Positions 10,953 to 22,324 of a DNA stretch of 64,000 nucleotides are shown here, in pieces. The notes under the pieces were generated by a model that saw nothing but the letters and a program-made list of their open reading frames with translations, was not told the origin of the DNA and did not search any database. The stretch covers positions 81,126 through 145,125 of the forward strand of contig NZ_JACTVI010000010.1 in NCBI RefSeq assembly GCF_014495685.1, given 5' to 3'. The DNA comes from Streptomyces sp. TRM68367 (lineage in GTDB: Bacteria > Actinomycetota > Actinomycetes > Streptomycetales > Streptomycetaceae). The translations under genes were made by a program, and so were the position numbers. How positions within the stretch are numbered: position 1 is the stretch's first letter; each line of letters starts with the position of its first letter.

Positions 10953-11921
10953 TACGGCCGCCCGTGCCGTATCCGGCGACTGCCGCGCCCGCACTCGATG
11001 CCAGCGCCGGACCACCGGCCAGGTGGCGACGCCGATGGCCAGGGCGATCAGGTGGCCCCAGTTCGTCATCGGGTCCGTGAACGCGAGCAGGTCCTCGACG
11101 AGCAGCGCGCCGAACCCGGCCAGCACCGGCCAGCGCAGCAATGGCGTGAGCAGCCCGGCCAGCGCGCCGGTACTGGCGGCCACGCCGAAGCTGATGCCGT
11201 AGTCGAGCCGGTGCAGCGAACTGTCCGGCAGATCTCCGACCAGCACCCCGATCCCCACGAGCCCCTCGGTCGCGAGCGTCGCCAGCACATGCCCGAGCAG
11301 AAACACCCCGGCCGCCCGCACCCCGCCGACCCGCCGCTCCAACGCGGTCATCACCAGCAGAAACCCGACCGTATACGGCGAGGTCACACCCGCGACCCAC
11401 AACGCACTGGCCACCAGCACCGTCACCGGCATCCGCACGAGATGCGCCACATCGGTACTTGACCCCTGCAGCAACGCATGTACCAGCCCCGGCGCACCGA
11501 ACTCGGCCACCAACGAGGTCCCGACAAGCACCACCGCAAAGCCGAAGGTGAACGGCGTCCCGGCGGGCGTGGGCAACAACCGCCGGACCCGAACCCCACA
11601 GCGAGCCGGTACGTCCCGCCTCCACCGAGCCGCACCCGGCAACGGCGCCCGGCCCTGCCGCAAGCCGGTGCGGACCGGGGGTCGGGTGCGCGGGCGGGCG
11701 CTGCGGGGTGCCGCTGCGCCCACCCTTCCCCACGCTCGAACGAGTTCGCGCGGGGGGACCCCCATCGCCCCAGCGGCACGACTGCCCGCAGCTGCGCCGG
11801 AGCGCTTGGCCCCCGGCTCACCGGCATCCCGCTGCCGCGGCACCCCGTCCAACAGGTCCGGGACATCGGAGAGGGACGTCGACGGAACCGTTTCGTCGGG
11901 CGGCGCGGTGCTTTGCTCCAC
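10944..11921 (-). CDS. Rhomboid-like integral membrane protein
   Basis: A protein of about 325 residues. The first ~130 are Ala/Arg/Pro-rich and look disordered. The rest holds about six membrane helices (e.g. FGFAVVLVGTSLVAEF, VGFLLVMTALERRVG, AGVFLLGHVLATLATEGLVGIGVLV). The pattern YGISFGVAASTGALAGLLTPLL followed by NWGHLIALAIGVATWPVVRRW resembles the rhomboid Ser (GxSG region) and late His helices, but GxSG is not canonical, so it may be a pseudoprotease of the Streptomyces rhomboid-like family. GTG 11921 follows GGAAGGAG at good spacing. Function unknown. Confidence 0.7.
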   Translation of the reverse strand: MEQSTAPPDETVPSTSLSDVPDLLDGVPRQRDAGEPGAKRSGAAAGSRAAGAMGVPPRELVRAWGRVGAAAPRSARPRTRPPVRTGLRQGRAPLPGAARWRRDVPARCGVRVRRLLPTPAGTPFTFGFAVVLVGTSLVAEFGAPGLVHALLQGSSTDVAHLVRMPVTVLVASALWVAGVTSPYTVGFLLVMTALERRVGGVRAAGVFLLGHVLATLATEGLVGIGVLVGDLPDSSLHRLDYGISFGVAASTGALAGLLTPLLRWPVLAGFGALLVEDLLAFTDPMTNWGHLIALAIGVATWPVVRRWHRVRARQSPDTARAAVPA

Positions 11922-12079
11922 GGTGGGCGCTCCTTCCGTTCCGCCCCACCCTTCGCGCCCCCGCAGACCCCTGTCTGTGACCGGCGCCACGCAAGACCCG
12001 ATTCTCAGCAACCTCTCAAACTCCCCGCGCCCCCGGAAATTCGCTCGGCCTTCCCCCGCCCACCTGCCAAGATGACCGG

Positions 12080-12787
12080 ATGGCAGCCTCGTACGACACC
12101 CCCGAAGTCCTGGACCGTCGGGAGGGCCCGCACGGCGAGGTCGTACTGCGCCGGCACGGAACGTTGCTGCAGATCATCGCGAACGGCTGCTTCCTGATGG
12201 ACACCTCCGACGGCCGCTCCGAACGCCGCCTCGTCGACGCGGCCCTCGCGGCCCTGAACCCGACCGGCAGGACCCTGCCCCCGCCCACCGGTCACACCCG
12301 CCCCCGCCTGCTCCTCGGCGGCCTCGGCGTCGGCTTCTCCCTCGCGCACGCCGCCCAGAACCCGCACTGGGGCCACATCACGGTCGTAGAACGCGAACGG
12401 GCCGTCATCGACTGGCATCTCGACGGCCCGCTGTCCGTGTTTTCCGCCCGGGCGATAAACGACCCACGCACCGAGATCGTCGAATACGACCTGATCGCAC
12501 ACATCCGTGAGACATCCGACACGTATGACGCCCTGTGCCTCGACATCGACAACGGCCCCGGCTGGACTGTCACCGAGAACAACGACGGTCTGTACGCACC
12601 GGCCGGACTGGCAGCCTGCGCGCGCGTGTTGCGACCGGGCGGCGTTCTGGCCCTCTGGTCGGCCCAGCCCTCTCCGGAATTCGAACAAACCGTATGGAAT
12701 GCCGGGTTCCAACAGGTGCGTACCGAAGAGATCCCGGTTGCCCGAGGCGTTCCCGACGTCGTTCATCTCGCCGTCCGACCTGGATAG
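12080..12787 (+). CDS. Spermidine-synthase-like (PABS/methyltransferase fold) protein
   Basis: A 235-residue protein with the spermidine-synthase/methyltransferase fold: N-terminal strand region (GEVVLRRHGTLLQIIANGCFLMDTSDG), glycine-rich cofactor loop LLLGGLGVGFSLAHA, acidic motif ITVVERERAVIDWH, then DALCLDIDNGPGW and a C-terminal LRPGGVLALWSA. The aspartates that bind polyamine in true spermidine synthases are not clearly kept, so the substrate is unknown. Such stand-alone proteins are common in actinobacteria. ATG 12080 has only a weak ribosome site. Confidence 0.72.
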   Translation: MAASYDTPEVLDRREGPHGEVVLRRHGTLLQIIANGCFLMDTSDGRSERRLVDAALAALNPTGRTLPPPTGHTRPRLLLGGLGVGFSLAHAAQNPHWGHITVVERERAVIDWHLDGPLSVFSARAINDPRTEIVEYDLIAHIRETSDTYDALCLDIDNGPGWTVTENNDGLYAPAGLAACARVLRPGGVLALWSAQPSPEFEQTVWNAGFQQVRTEEIPVARGVPDVVHLAVRPG

Positions 12788-12924
12788 CAAAGGCGCGGTG
12801 ACTCCCCGTACGCTGCATCCCTGACGCGGCTCATTCAAGCGTCAATCGCAAAGCATGCGCAGGCATGTGCCAGTCAACCGGATCACCCCACTGATTCCGG
12901 AAAGCACACCTTCAGGGGCGGGCG

Positions 12925-13665
12925 ATGGAGCAGACACACACCTCCCACAACGGCACGGCGACGGCTACCCCGGGCGCACAGCGCCGGGTCCTGGTGGTCG
13001 AGGACGACCCGACGATCGTGGACGCCATCGCGACCCGCCTGCGAGCCGAGGGATTCCTCGTGCAAACGGCGGGCGACGGTCCGGCGGCGGTCGACACGGC
13101 CGAGGCCTGGCAGCCCGACCTGCTGATCCTCGACATCATGCTGCCCGGCTTCGACGGTCTGGAGGTCTGCCGGCGCGTGCAGGCCCAGCGGCCGGTGCCG
13201 GTGCTCATGCTGACCGCACGCGACGACGAGACCGACATGCTGGTCGGCCTCGGCGTCGGCGCCGACGACTACATGACCAAGCCGTTCTCGATGCGGGAGC
13301 TGGCGGCACGCGTCCACGTGCTGCTGCGCCGCGTGGAGCGCGCGGCGCTGGCCGCGGCCACGCCCCGCTCGGGCATCCTGAGGCTCGGCGAGCTGGAGAT
13401 CGACCACGCGCAGCGGCGGGTCCGGGTGCGCAGCGAGGACGTGCACCTCACGCCGACCGAGTTCGACCTGCTCGTGTGCCTGGCGAACACGCCGCGCGCG
13501 GTGCTCTCACGCGAGCAGCTGCTCGCCGAGGTGTGGGACTGGGCGGACGCCTCCGGCACCCGCACGGTCGACAGCCACATCAAGGCGCTGCGCCGGAAGA
13601 TCGGCGCCGAGCGGATCCGTACGGTGCACGGGGTCGGCTACGCGCTGGAGACGCCGACGCCATGA
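12925..13665 (+). CDS. OmpR/PhoB-family response regulator
   Basis: A 246-residue two-component regulator. Receiver domain (about 20-135): VLVVEDDPTI acidic pocket, phospho-acceptor Asp70 in PDLLILDIMLPGFDG, conserved Thr in MLTARDD and Lys in YMTKPFS. The C-terminal winged helix (about 150-243) contains LTPTEFDLLVCLANTPRAVLSREQLLAEVW and RTVDSHIKALRRKIG. The kinase gene follows with an ATGA overlap (13662-13665), so the two are one operon. Regulated genes cannot be told from the sequence. Confidence 0.95.
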   Translation: MEQTHTSHNGTATATPGAQRRVLVVEDDPTIVDAIATRLRAEGFLVQTAGDGPAAVDTAEAWQPDLLILDIMLPGFDGLEVCRRVQAQRPVPVLMLTARDDETDMLVGLGVGADDYMTKPFSMRELAARVHVLLRRVERAALAAATPRSGILRLGELEIDHAQRRVRVRSEDVHLTPTEFDLLVCLANTPRAVLSREQLLAEVWDWADASGTRTVDSHIKALRRKIGAERIRTVHGVGYALETPTP

Positions 13666-14768
13666 GTTCGGGGCCGGCCCCACGGAGAGGCCCCGGGGAA
13701 CCCTGGGGCTCGGTGCGCCCGTTCTCGATCAAGACCAAGCTGGGCGCGCTCGTCGTCATCTCGGTACTGATCACGACGGGCCTGTCGATGATCGCGGTGC
13801 AGACCAAGACGGAGCTGCGCTTCATCACGGTCTTCTCGATGATCGCCACCCTGCTCATTACGCAGTTCGTGGCGCACTCGCTCACCGCGCCGCTGGACGA
13901 CATGAACGCGGTCGCCCGGTCGATCTCGCACGGTGACTACACCCGCCGGGTGCGTGAGAACCGCCGGGACGAGCTGGGCGACCTGGCCCAGACGATCAAC
14001 GTCATGGCCGACGAGCTGGAGGCGCAGGACCGCCAGCGCAAGGAGCTGGTGGCCAACGTCTCACACGAGCTGCGCACCCCCATCGCCGGCCTGCGCGCGG
14101 TGCTGGAGAACATCGTCGACGGTGTCACCCAGGCCGACCAGGAGACGATGCGCACGGCCCTGAAGCAGACCGAGCGGCTGGGCCGGCTGGTGGAGACCCT
14201 GCTGGACCTGTCGCGCCTGGACAACGGGGTCATACCACTGAAGCAGCGGCGGTTCGAGGTGTGGCCGTACCTGTCGGGGGTGCTGAAGGAGGCCAACATG
14301 GTCGCCTCGGCGCGCGGCGGGATCGCCTCGGGCTCCGGCATCCACACCCGTACGGACGTCCATCTGCACCTGGACGTCTCCCCGCCGGAGCTGACCGCGC
14401 ACGCCGACCCGGAGCGCATCCACCAGGTGGTCGCCAACCTGATCGACAACGCGGTCAAGCACAGCCCGCCGCACGGCCGGGTGACGGTCAAGGCGCGGCG
14501 CGGGCCTCGGCCTGAGTCGCTGGAGCTGGAGGTCCTGGACGAGGGTCCGGGCATTCCGCGCTCGGAGTGGCACAAGGTGTTCGAGCGGTTCAACCGCGGT
14601 GCCGTCACCCGGCCGCACGGTCCGGACAGCGACGGCGGCACCGGACTGGGCCTGGCGATCGCCCGCTGGGCGGTGGATCTGCATGGCGGCCGGATCGGAG
14701 TGGCCGAATCCGAGCGGGGTTGCCGGATTCTCGTCACGCTTCCGGGACTGTCTTCTGTGCCAAGTTGA
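13662..14768 (+). CDS. Sensor histidine kinase
   Basis: A membrane kinase of 368 residues, partner of the upstream regulator. Two membrane helices close together ([19 protein letters not shown] and [20 protein letters not shown]) leave almost no extracytoplasmic loop, so it probably senses a membrane or cytosolic signal. HAMP follows ([22 protein letters not shown]), then HisKA with phospho-acceptor His135 in [10 protein letters not shown]-box [13 protein letters not shown]1 LDEGPGIP and G2 GGTGLGLAI. The start overlaps the regulator stop. The short signal region is the notable point. Confidence 0.95.
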   Translation: MSSGPAPRRGPGEPWGSVRPFSIKTKLGALVVISVLITTGLSMIAVQTKTELRFITVFSMIATLLITQFVAHSLTAPLDDMNAVARSISHGDYTRRVRENRRDELGDLAQTINVMADELEAQDRQRKELVANVSHELRTPIAGLRAVLENIVDGVTQADQETMRTALKQTERLGRLVETLLDLSRLDNGVIPLKQRRFEVWPYLSGVLKEANMVASARGGIASGSGIHTRTDVHLHLDVSPPELTAHADPERIHQVVANLIDNAVKHSPPHGRVTVKARRGPRPESLELEVLDEGPGIPRSEWHKVFERFNRGAVTRPHGPDSDGGTGLGLAIARWAVDLHGGRIGVAESERGCRILVTLPGLSSVPS

Positions 14769-15048
14769 CGTAAAGTTCGAAGCGAAGCCACAAGATCCAT
14801 GTGCGTCCGCGCTGACGGACAGTGTGATCAGGCACAGGCCCGCGCCTTCGGCGTGCCGGGTCACGGTCGGCCTTTCCCTGATGAAGCGGAACCTGGCTTG
14901 TTTCCCGCCATTTCCAGCCCCGAAACACCCTCTGAGATGTGACTTACACGACGATGAACGGGCCCGGCCTGACCTTCTCGCTCTTGGAGGCGTAGCCTTA
15001 ATTCCCGCTGTCCATCACCTTGTGAAGCGGAAGAGGGCGGTTGCCGCC

Positions 15049-18000
15049 GTGTCGCCACAGTCCCCCAGTAACGCATCGAGCATCTCGACCGACGACCAAG
15101 CGGGCAAGAACCCCGCTGCCGCGTTCGGTCCCAATGAGTGGCTCGTCGACGAGATCTATCAGCAGTACCTCCAGGACCCGAATTCGGTAGACCGCGCCTG
15201 GTGGGACTTCTTCGCCGACTACAAGCCGGGCGCGTCCGCCCCGGCTCCGGCGCGTACCGCGGCCGCGGGGGCCGCGGGGACCACCACGGCTCAGTCCGCC
15301 CAGGCCCAGGCGGCCCCGGCCGCGCACGCCCCCGCGGCTCCGGCGAAGCCCGCCGATGCGGCGCCCGCGGCCCCGAAGCCGGCCGCCGCTGCAGCCCCCG
15401 CCAAGCCCGCGACGCCGGCCGCTCAGGCCGCAAAGCCCGCGCAGGCGGCCAAGCCGAAGGCCGAGCCCGCCGCGCCGGCCGGTGCCGAGCAGGTGCCCCT
15501 GCGCGGCCCCGCCGCCGCCGTCGCGAAGAACATGAACGCCTCCCTGGAGCTGCCCACGGCCACCTCCGTGCGCGCGGTCCCGGTGAAGCTGCTGTTCGAC
15601 AACCGCATCGTCATCAACAACCACCTCAAGCGCGCCCGCGGCGGGAAGATCTCCTTCACGCACATCATCGGGTACGCGATGGTGCAGGCCATCAAGGCCA
15701 TGCCGTCGATGAACTGGTCGTACGGCGAGAAGGACGGCAAGCCGATCCTGGTCAAGCCGGAGCACGTCAACCTCGGCCTCGCCATCGACCTGGTCAAGCC
15801 GAACGGCGACCGCCAGCTGGTCGTCGCGGCGATCAAGAAGGCCGAGACGCTGAACTTCTTCGAGTTCTGGCAGGCCTACGAGGACATCGTCCGTCGCGCC
15901 CGCGACAACAAGCTGACGATGGACGACTTCACCGGCGTCACGGTCTCCCTGACCAACCCGGGCGGCCTGGGCACCGTGCACTCCGTTCCGCGTCTGATGC
16001 CCGGCCAGTCGGTGATCATGGGCGTCGGCTCCATGGACTACCCGGCCGAGTTCCAGGGCACGAGCCAGGACACGCTGAACAAGCTCGGCATCTCCAAGGT
16101 CATGACGCTCACGTCGACGTATGACCACCGGGTGATCCAGGGCGCCGCCTCCGGCGAGTTCCTGCGCGCGGTCGCGAACCTCCTGCTCGGCGAGCAGAAC
16201 TTCTACGACGAGATCTTCGAGGCGCTGCGCATCCCCTACGAGCCGGTCCGCTGGCTCAAGGACATCGACGCCAGCCACGACGACGACGTCACCAAGGCCG
16301 CCCGCGTCTTCGAGCTGATCCACTCCTACCGGGTCCGCGGCCACGTCATGGCCGACACCGACCCGCTGGAGTACCAGCAGCGCAAGCACCCCGACCTGGA
16401 CGTCAACGAGCACGGCCTCACGCTGTGGGACCTGGAGCGCGAGTTCGCCGTCGGCGGCTTCGGCGGCAAGTCGATGATGAAGCTGCGCGACATCCTCGGC
16501 GTGCTGCGTGACTCGTACTGCCGCACCACCGGCATCGAGTTCATGCACATCCAGGACCCCAAGCAGCGCAAGTGGATCCAGGACCGGGTAGAGCGCCCGC
16601 ACTCCCGCGTGGAGCGCGAGGAGCAGCTGCGCATCCTGCGCCGCCTGAACTCGGCCGAGGCCTTCGAGACCTTCCTGCAGACGAAGTACGTCGGCCAGAA
16701 GCGCTTCTCCCTGGAGGGCGGCGAGGCCGTCATCCCGCTGCTCGACGCCGTGCTGGACTCGGCCGCCGAGTCCCGCCTGGACGAGGTCGTCATCGGCATG
16801 GCCCACCGCGGCCGGCTGAACGTGCTGGCGAACATCGTCGGCAAGTCGTACGCGCAGATCTTCCGCGAGTTCGAGGGCAACCTCGACCCGAAGTCGATGC
16901 ACGGCTCCGGCGACGTTAAGTACCACCTGGGCGCCGAGGGCACCTTCACCGGCCTGGACGGCGAGCAGATCAAGGTCAACCTGGTCGCGAACCCGTCCCA
17001 CCTGGAGGCCGTGGACCCGGTCCTGGAGGGCGTCGCACGCGCCAAGCAGGACATCATCGGCAAGGGCGGCACGGACTTCACGGTTCTGCCGATCGCGATC
17101 CACGGCGACGCGGCCTTCGCCGGCCAGGGTGTGGTGGCCGAGACCCTGAACATGTCGCAGCTGCGCGGCTACCGCACCGGCGGCACGGTCCACGTCGTCA
17201 TCAACAACCAGGTCGGCTTCACCGCCGCCCCGGAGTCCTCGCGCTCCTCGATGTACGCCACGGACGTGGCCCGCATGATCGAGGCCCCGATCTTCCACGT
17301 GAACGGCGACGACCCGGAGGCCTGCGTCCGCGTGGCGCGGCTCGCCTTCGAGTTCCGCCAGGCCTTCAACAAGGACGTGGTGATCGACCTCATCTGCTAC
17401 CGCCGCCGCGGCCACAACGAGACCGACAACCCGGCCTTCACGCAGCCGCTGATGTACGACCTGATCGACAAGAAGCGCTCGGTGCGCAAGCTGTACACCG
17501 AGTCGCTGATCGGCCGGGGCGACATCACCCTGGAGGAGGCCGAGCAGGCCCTGCAGGACTACCAGGGCCAGCTGGAGAAGGTCTTCACGGAGGTCCGCGA
17601 GGCCACCGCGCATCCGGCGTCGGCGGAGCCGTCCGACCCGCAGGCCGAGTTCCCGGTCGCGGTCACCACGGCGGTCTCCACGGAGGTCGTCAAGCGGATC
17701 GCCGAGTCCCAGGTCAACATCCCCGACCACATCAGCGTCCACCCGCGGCTGCTGCCGCAGCTGCAGCGCCGGGCGTCGATGGTCGAGGACGGCACGATCG
17801 ACTGGGGCATGGGCGAGACCCTCGCGGTCGGCTCGCTGCTGCTGGAGGGCATCCCGGTCCGGCTGTCCGGCCAGGACTCCCAGCGCGGCACGTTCGGCCA
17901 GCGGCACGCGGTGATCATCGACCGCGAGACCGGCGAGGAGCGCACCCCGCTGCTCTACCTGTCCGAGGACCAGGCCCGCTACAACGTCTACAACTCCCTG

Positions 18001-18861
18001 CTGTCCGAGTACGCGGTGATGGGCTTCGAGTACGGCTACTCGCTGGCCCGCCCCGACGCACTCGTGATGTGGGAGGCGCAGTTCGGCGACTTCGTCAACG
18101 GCGCCCAGACGGTCGTGGACGAGTTCATCTCGTCGGCGGAGCAGAAGTGGGGCCAGACCTCCGGCGTCACCCTGCTCCTCCCGCACGGCTACGAGGGCCA
18201 GGGCCCGGACCACTCGTCCGCCCGCCCGGAGCGCTTCCTCCAGCTGTGCGCCCAGAACAACATGACGGTGGCCATGCCCACGCTCCCGTCGAACTACTTC
18301 CACCTCCTGCGCTGGCAGGTGCACAACCCGCACCACAAGCCGCTGGTCGTCTTCACCCCGAAGTCGATGCTGCGGCTGAAGGCGGCGGCCTCGAAGGCGG
18401 AGGAGTTCACCACGGGCGGCTTCCGCCCGGTCATCGGCGACGACTCGGTCGACCCGGCCGCCGTCAAGAAGGTCGTCTTCTGCGCCGGCAAGGTCTACTA
18501 CGACCTCGCCGCCGAGCGGCAGAAGCGCGGCGCGACGGACCCTGCGGCCGCCGAGACGGCGATCGTCCGCATCGAGCGCCTGTACCCGCTGCCGGGTGCC
18601 GAGCTCCAGGCGGAGATCAAGAAGTACCCGAACGCCGAGAAGTACCTGTGGGCTCAGGAGGAGCCGGCCAACCAGGGCGCCTGGCCGTTCATCGCCCTCA
18701 ACCTGATCGACCACCTGGACCTGGCCGTCGGCGCCGACGTCCCGCACGGCGAGCGCCTGCGCCGCATCTCGCGCCCGCACAGCTCGTCCCCGGCCGTCGG
18801 TTCCGCCAAGCGGCACCAGGCCGAGCAGGAGCAGCTGGTGCGTGAGGTGTTCGAGGCGTAG
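15049..18861 (+). CDS. kgd: Multifunctional 2-oxoglutarate metabolism enzyme Kgd (fused E2o-E1o)
   Basis: A 1270-residue actinobacterial fusion that feeds 2-oxoglutarate into the TCA cycle. Order: E1 N-terminal helix ([22 protein letters not shown]); Ala/Pro/Lys-rich flexible linker (about 65-155); E2-type acyltransferase core without lipoyl domain, with active-site pattern DHRVIQG near 360; ThDP-binding E1 dehydrogenase ([21 protein letters not shown]); C-terminal transketolase-like pyrimidine domain ([15 protein letters not shown]). It acts with lipoyl E2 and E3 encoded elsewhere and in the family is inhibited by the FHA protein GarA/OdhI. GTG 15049 gives [13 protein letters not shown]; a GTG at 15022 is in frame but less likely. 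Confidence 0.96.
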   Translation: MSPQSPSNASSISTDDQAGKNPAAAFGPNEWLVDEIYQQYLQDPNSVDRAWWDFFADYKPGASAPAPARTAAAGAAGTTTAQSAQAQAAPAAHAPAAPAKPADAAPAAPKPAAAAAPAKPATPAAQAAKPAQAAKPKAEPAAPAGAEQVPLRGPAAAVAKNMNASLELPTATSVRAVPVKLLFDNRIVINNHLKRARGGKISFTHIIGYAMVQAIKAMPSMNWSYGEKDGKPILVKPEHVNLGLAIDLVKPNGDRQLVVAAIKKAETLNFFEFWQAYEDIVRRARDNKLTMDDFTGVTVSLTNPGGLGTVHSVPRLMPGQSVIMGVGSMDYPAEFQGTSQDTLNKLGISKVMTLTSTYDHRVIQGAASGEFLRAVANLLLGEQNFYDEIFEALRIPYEPVRWLKDIDASHDDDVTKAARVFELIHSYRVRGHVMADTDPLEYQQRKHPDLDVNEHGLTLWDLEREFAVGGFGGKSMMKLRDILGVLRDSYCRTTGIEFMHIQDPKQRKWIQDRVERPHSRVEREEQLRILRRLNSAEAFETFLQTKYVGQKRFSLEGGEAVIPLLDAVLDSAAESRLDEVVIGMAHRGRLNVLANIVGKSYAQIFREFEGNLDPKSMHGSGDVKYHLGAEGTFTGLDGEQIKVNLVANPSHLEAVDPVLEGVARAKQDIIGKGGTDFTVLPIAIHGDAAFAGQGVVAETLNMSQLRGYRTGGTVHVVINNQVGFTAAPESSRSSMYATDVARMIEAPIFHVNGDDPEACVRVARLAFEFRQAFNKDVVIDLICYRRRGHNETDNPAFTQPLMYDLIDKKRSVRKLYTESLIGRGDITLEEAEQALQDYQGQLEKVFTEVREATAHPASAEPSDPQAEFPVAVTTAVSTEVVKRIAESQVNIPDHISVHPRLLPQLQRRASMVEDGTIDWGMGETLAVGSLLLEGIPVRLSGQDSQRGTFGQRHAVIIDRETGEERTPLLYLSEDQARYNVYNSLLSEYAVMGFEYGYSLARPDALVMWEAQFGDFVNGAQTVVDEFISSAEQKWGQTSGVTLLLPHGYEGQGPDHSSARPERFLQLCAQNNMTVAMPTLPSNYFHLLRWQVHNPHHKPLVVFTPKSMLRLKAAASKAEEFTTGGFRPVIGDDSVDPAAVKKVVFCAGKVYYDLAAERQKRGATDPAAAETAIVRIERLYPLPGAELQAEIKKYPNAEKYLWAQEEPANQGAWPFIALNLIDHLDLAVGADVPHGERLRRISRPHSSSPAVGSAKRHQAEQEQLVREVFEA

Positions 18862-18887
18862 TGCCTCCGGCGGTCAGCCGGACACAG

Positions 18888-18923
18888 GGGCCCGGTACCG
18901 AGTTCTTGCTCGGTACCGGGCCC
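18888..18923 (+). terminator. Strong hairpin terminator after kgd
   Basis: GGGCCCGGTACCGAG (18888-18902) and CTCGGTACCGGGCCC (18909-18923) form a perfect 15-bp stem with a 6-nt loop, followed by TTC. It lies 27 bp after the kgd stop. The rest of the gap up to 19041 holds no gene I can support. Confidence 0.9.
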
Positions 18924-19041
18924 TTCGCCTACCCGGTGGGTTGGTTTCGATCGTGCGCGGCTGCGAGCCGTCCGTGGTTGCTCGCGCCCACGCGGCGGAG
19001 CCGCATATCGATACGGCCCCGCGCCCCTTTGGGGCGCTTTA

Positions 19042-19237
19042 GGGGTCCTTGCACTATGAGCGCCCGATGAGGTCGCGTGGTCTGGTGCCGTGCATCGCAA
19101 GGCGCCGGAGAGCCCTCGATGGGGGTGCCCGCTCGAGCGGAGCCGAGAGTGGGGGAGGAGCTACTAGGGCTCTCCGGCAACGCGGCGAGGTGCGGTGCCA
19201 GGCCGCGCGACCCGGGCGGGCATAGTGCAAGGACCCC
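19042..19237. mobile_element. MITE-like inverted-repeat element, ~196 bp
   Basis: The ends are perfect 15-bp inverted repeats, GGGGTCCTTGCACTA (19042-19056) and its complement (19223-19237). The arms stay similar for about 70 bp each, down to GGAGAGCCCT (about 19106-19115) matching AGGGCTCTCC on the other side. The centre holds a smaller hairpin with GGGGGTGCCC and CTCGAGCGGAGCCGAGAG, a motif I associate with Streptomyces intergenic repeats. TTA flanks both ends (19039-19041 and 19238-19240), as a 3-bp target duplication would. There is no coding capacity, so it would have to be mobilised in trans. The right TTA is also the stop codon of the next gene. Confidence 0.75.
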
Positions 19238-22200
19238 TTAGCCCAGGTAGGGTTCGAAGTCCCAGTAGGGGCGGGTGCGCTGACGGGCCGAGATGGTGTG
19301 CGGGTGCTGGGCGCCGAGGGTACGGGTGAGGGCCAGCAGCCCGTCCTCCTCCAGCTTCCCGGCCTCCTCCTGCTCCCGCGCGGCCCGCAGATCCGCGGCC
19401 AGCGCCACCTGGCAGGACAGCGTGAGCGGATGCTCGTCGCCCAGCACGTGCCGGGCCCGGCGCAGCGTGTCCCGGCTCAGCTCGACGGCGTCGGCGATAC
19501 GGCCGTTGAAGTTCCGTCCGCTGGCCGCGTTGAGGGCACAGCCCAGCACCCAGGGGTGGTCCGGGCCGAGCGTGGCGGTGAGGCCGGCCAGCGCGGACTC
19601 GAACATCGACAGCGCCTCGGCGCGCTCACCGGCGGCCTGCATGACGAGGCCGGTGTTGGAGAGCATGCCGGTGGCGACGGGGTGGGCGGGACCGAGCAGG
19701 GCGCGGTAGCCGGCCTCGGCCTCGCCGATGAGGTCCCGGGCTTGGGCGAGCTCGCCGTGTTCGCGGAGGAAGTTGCCGTAGTTGGTGAGGAACGACAGCG
19801 TGTAGTAATGCTCGCGGCCGTGCAGTTGGACGAGCTGGTCCAGGAGGCTGGCCATCGACGGCCCCACCTCCGGCGCGGGACCGCTCTCGCGACGGCGGCA
19901 CATGGCCAGCTCGGCCCGTGCCGCCAGGGTCTGCGGATGCTGCGGCCCGAGCACCTGCACATGCAGCCGCACCACCGGCTCCTGCCGGGCGAGCGCGTCC
20001 CGGTAACGGCCCAGCAGGCGCAGGCTGTGCGCGACGGCGTTGCCCGAGTTGAGCGTGGAGATGTGCCGGGCACGCTGCACGCTCTCGCGCCGGGCGAGGG
20101 TTTCCAGGTCGAGCTCCAGCGCCTCCGCGTACCTGCCCAGCAGCCGCAGGACGACGCCGAGATTGTGCCGGGCGACCAGGGTCTGGGGCTCCTCCGGCCC
20201 GAGCAGCTGTTCGTTGCCCTCGACCACCTCGCGCTGCAGGTCGCACGACTCCTCGTACCGCCCGAGGTGCCGCAGGCCGGCCGCGATGGCGCTCATGCTC
20301 ACCAGCTCGGCGAGCGGGTTGCTCCCGGGCGCCGCCCGCAGTCTGTCCAGGATGCCGCGGTGCAGTTCGTAGGCCTCGCGGAACCTGCCGCTGGCCCGCA
20401 TCATGTTGCCCTCGTGCGTGGCCAGGTCGAGCATGGGCTGGTCCACGGGCTCCATGAACCGGGCCCAGCGGTCGCGGACCCGCCGGGCCAGCTCGAGACC
20501 GCTGTTGTACTCCCCGCTGCGGACGCAGTACCGCAGGCAGTTCACGACCAGTGCCTGGACCCGGGGCTGCCGGCTCTCCAACGCCCCGGAGGGCTCCAGG
20601 TGGGGCAGCAGCTCGGCGTACGTCGGCCAGGTCCTGCTGTCGACAGGATTGCCGGGGTCGGCCTCCGCGAGGAGAGTGCGGACCGCCCTGCGGTGCAGGG
20701 CACGGCCGTCTTCGCTGGTCAGCTTGGAGACGATGTCGTGGACGAGCCGGTGCATCTGCACCGACTCCTGGTGCGGTCCCGTCTCGGCAGCGAGCGGCCC
20801 GCGGGACTCGCGGCTGAGCACCGAGTAGTTGACCAGCGTGTCCAGGGCACGGGTCCAGGCGGGCAGGTCCGTGGCCATCCACCGCAGCTCCTGCGGCAGC
20901 TCGGCCCGCGGGTAGGCGCGGATGAGGCCGAGCGGGATGCGCCCGGGCGCGAACGAGGTGCACAGGCTCAGGATGTCGATGGCCTGCGGCTGAGTGCGGC
21001 GGAGCCGGTTGAGCAGTATCGACCAGGAAGTGAGGGACGACTACGGGAAGCCCTCGCCGGTGGTGGCGGGCTCGTCGACGGTGGTCAGCTTGCCCTCGCG
21101 CACCATCTGCAGATACTCGGACACCTCCATGCCCGATTCACCGAGCCAGGAGGCGGCCTGCACCAGCGGCAGCGGGACGTCCCCGAACTCGGCGGCCACC
21201 TCGTCGGCTTCCTGTGCGGTGATGTGCGAGGCGCGGCGCATCAGGTAGCCGGTGGACTCCGGGCGGAGGAAGGACGGGACCTCAAGGACGTCGGTGTGCT
21301 CGCTCCAGCCCCGGTTCCGGGAGGTGATCAGCACGTGTCCGGGGCCCTGTGGGAGCAGCGCCGCAGCGCCCTCGGTATCGTCCCAGCCATCGAAGACGAT
21401 CAGCCAGTTGGCGTACGGCTCAGCGCGCCGCAGAGCGTTGCGCACGGCGCGGATGCGTTCGCCCGGCTCGTTGCCGATGCGGAGGCCGAGTTCCGCGGCG
21501 AGTTCGCCGAGACGGTCGCGCTGGATGTTGCGGTCGTCGCTGTTGACCCACCACACCAGGTCGTAGTCGGTGCTGAAGCGGTGCGCGTACTCGGCGGCCA
21601 GCTGCGTCTTGCCGATGCCGGACATGCCGACGAGCGTGCAGGCGGCGGCTCCGCGCTCGGCGTCGGCAAGGCGCTGGTGGATGACGTTGAGCAGGTCGTC
21701 GCGTCCCGTGAAGCGCGGGTTGCGGCGCGGCACCTCGCCCCAGATCTCACAGCGGGTGTCGGGGTAACGGACCCGGCCCGGCACGGCCCGTGGATTCCTC
21801 AGGCGCTCCAGCCCGAGCCGGCTCAGCAGCCGCTCCTCGGCGGCCTCCTCGTTCACTCCCCACAGGCTGGCCGGTTCGAGGACGGCGGTGGCCGGGAGCA
21901 ACGGCCGGTTGGTGAGGTTGACGGCGGTGAAGCGGTCGGCGTGCGCGGCGACGAAGCCGCGCAGCACGTCGTTCCATTCGCCCGCCGGGCGCGGACCCAG
22001 TTCGAAGAACCAGTCGTTGAGAACGAGGAGCACTCTCCCGCTGGCCAGCAGCAGGTCGCCGAGCGAGTCCTCCAGCGACACCTCGCGGGGCGGATCCCAG
22101 CGCTGCAGGGTGGCCCGGTGGCCTTGGCGCTCCAGGCAGTGGGCGATCCATGCCGCCCACGAGCGATGATACCCCGGGAAGACCACGAGGAAGTGCTCGG

Positions 22201-22243
22201 ACACCGCCGCTCCGCCGCCGGCCGGCCTGCGCTGTTCCGCCAT
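19238..22243 (-). pseudogene. TIR / NB-ARC / TPR protein (FxsT-like), interrupted by an in-frame amber codon
   Basis: The uninterrupted frame would encode about 1001 residues. N-terminal TIR-like domain (about 16-140: FLVVFPGYHRSWAAWIAHCL, LLLVLNDWFF); NB-ARC STAND ATPase with P-loop LVGMSGIGKTQ (205-213), Walker B WLIVFDGWDD and sensor ITSRNRG; then a long TPR array to the C-terminus (e.g. ARHNLGVVLRLLGRYAEALELD, LSNTGLVMQAAGERAEALSMFE). Codon 401 is TAG (21041-21043) and the same frame carries on without any shift, so the product splits into TIR-NB-ARC and TPR halves unless read through. A TTG/GTG restart downstream is possible. Similar proteins accompany FxSxx-COOH/HExxH cassettes. ATG 22243 has GGGAG 5 nt upstream; it is 81 bp after the HExxH gene. 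Confidence 0.8.
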
Positions 22244-22324
22244 CGCCGCTCCCAGTTCCCGCGGCTGTCTCCCTGCCGGACAGCCACAAAACACAACGTA
22301 ACGCAATTGGTCATCCGCGGAGAG

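Noticed and set aside
14998..18816. A 1272-codon minus-strand frame opposite kgd
   Set aside because: Shadow of kgd; no start signals and no similarity.
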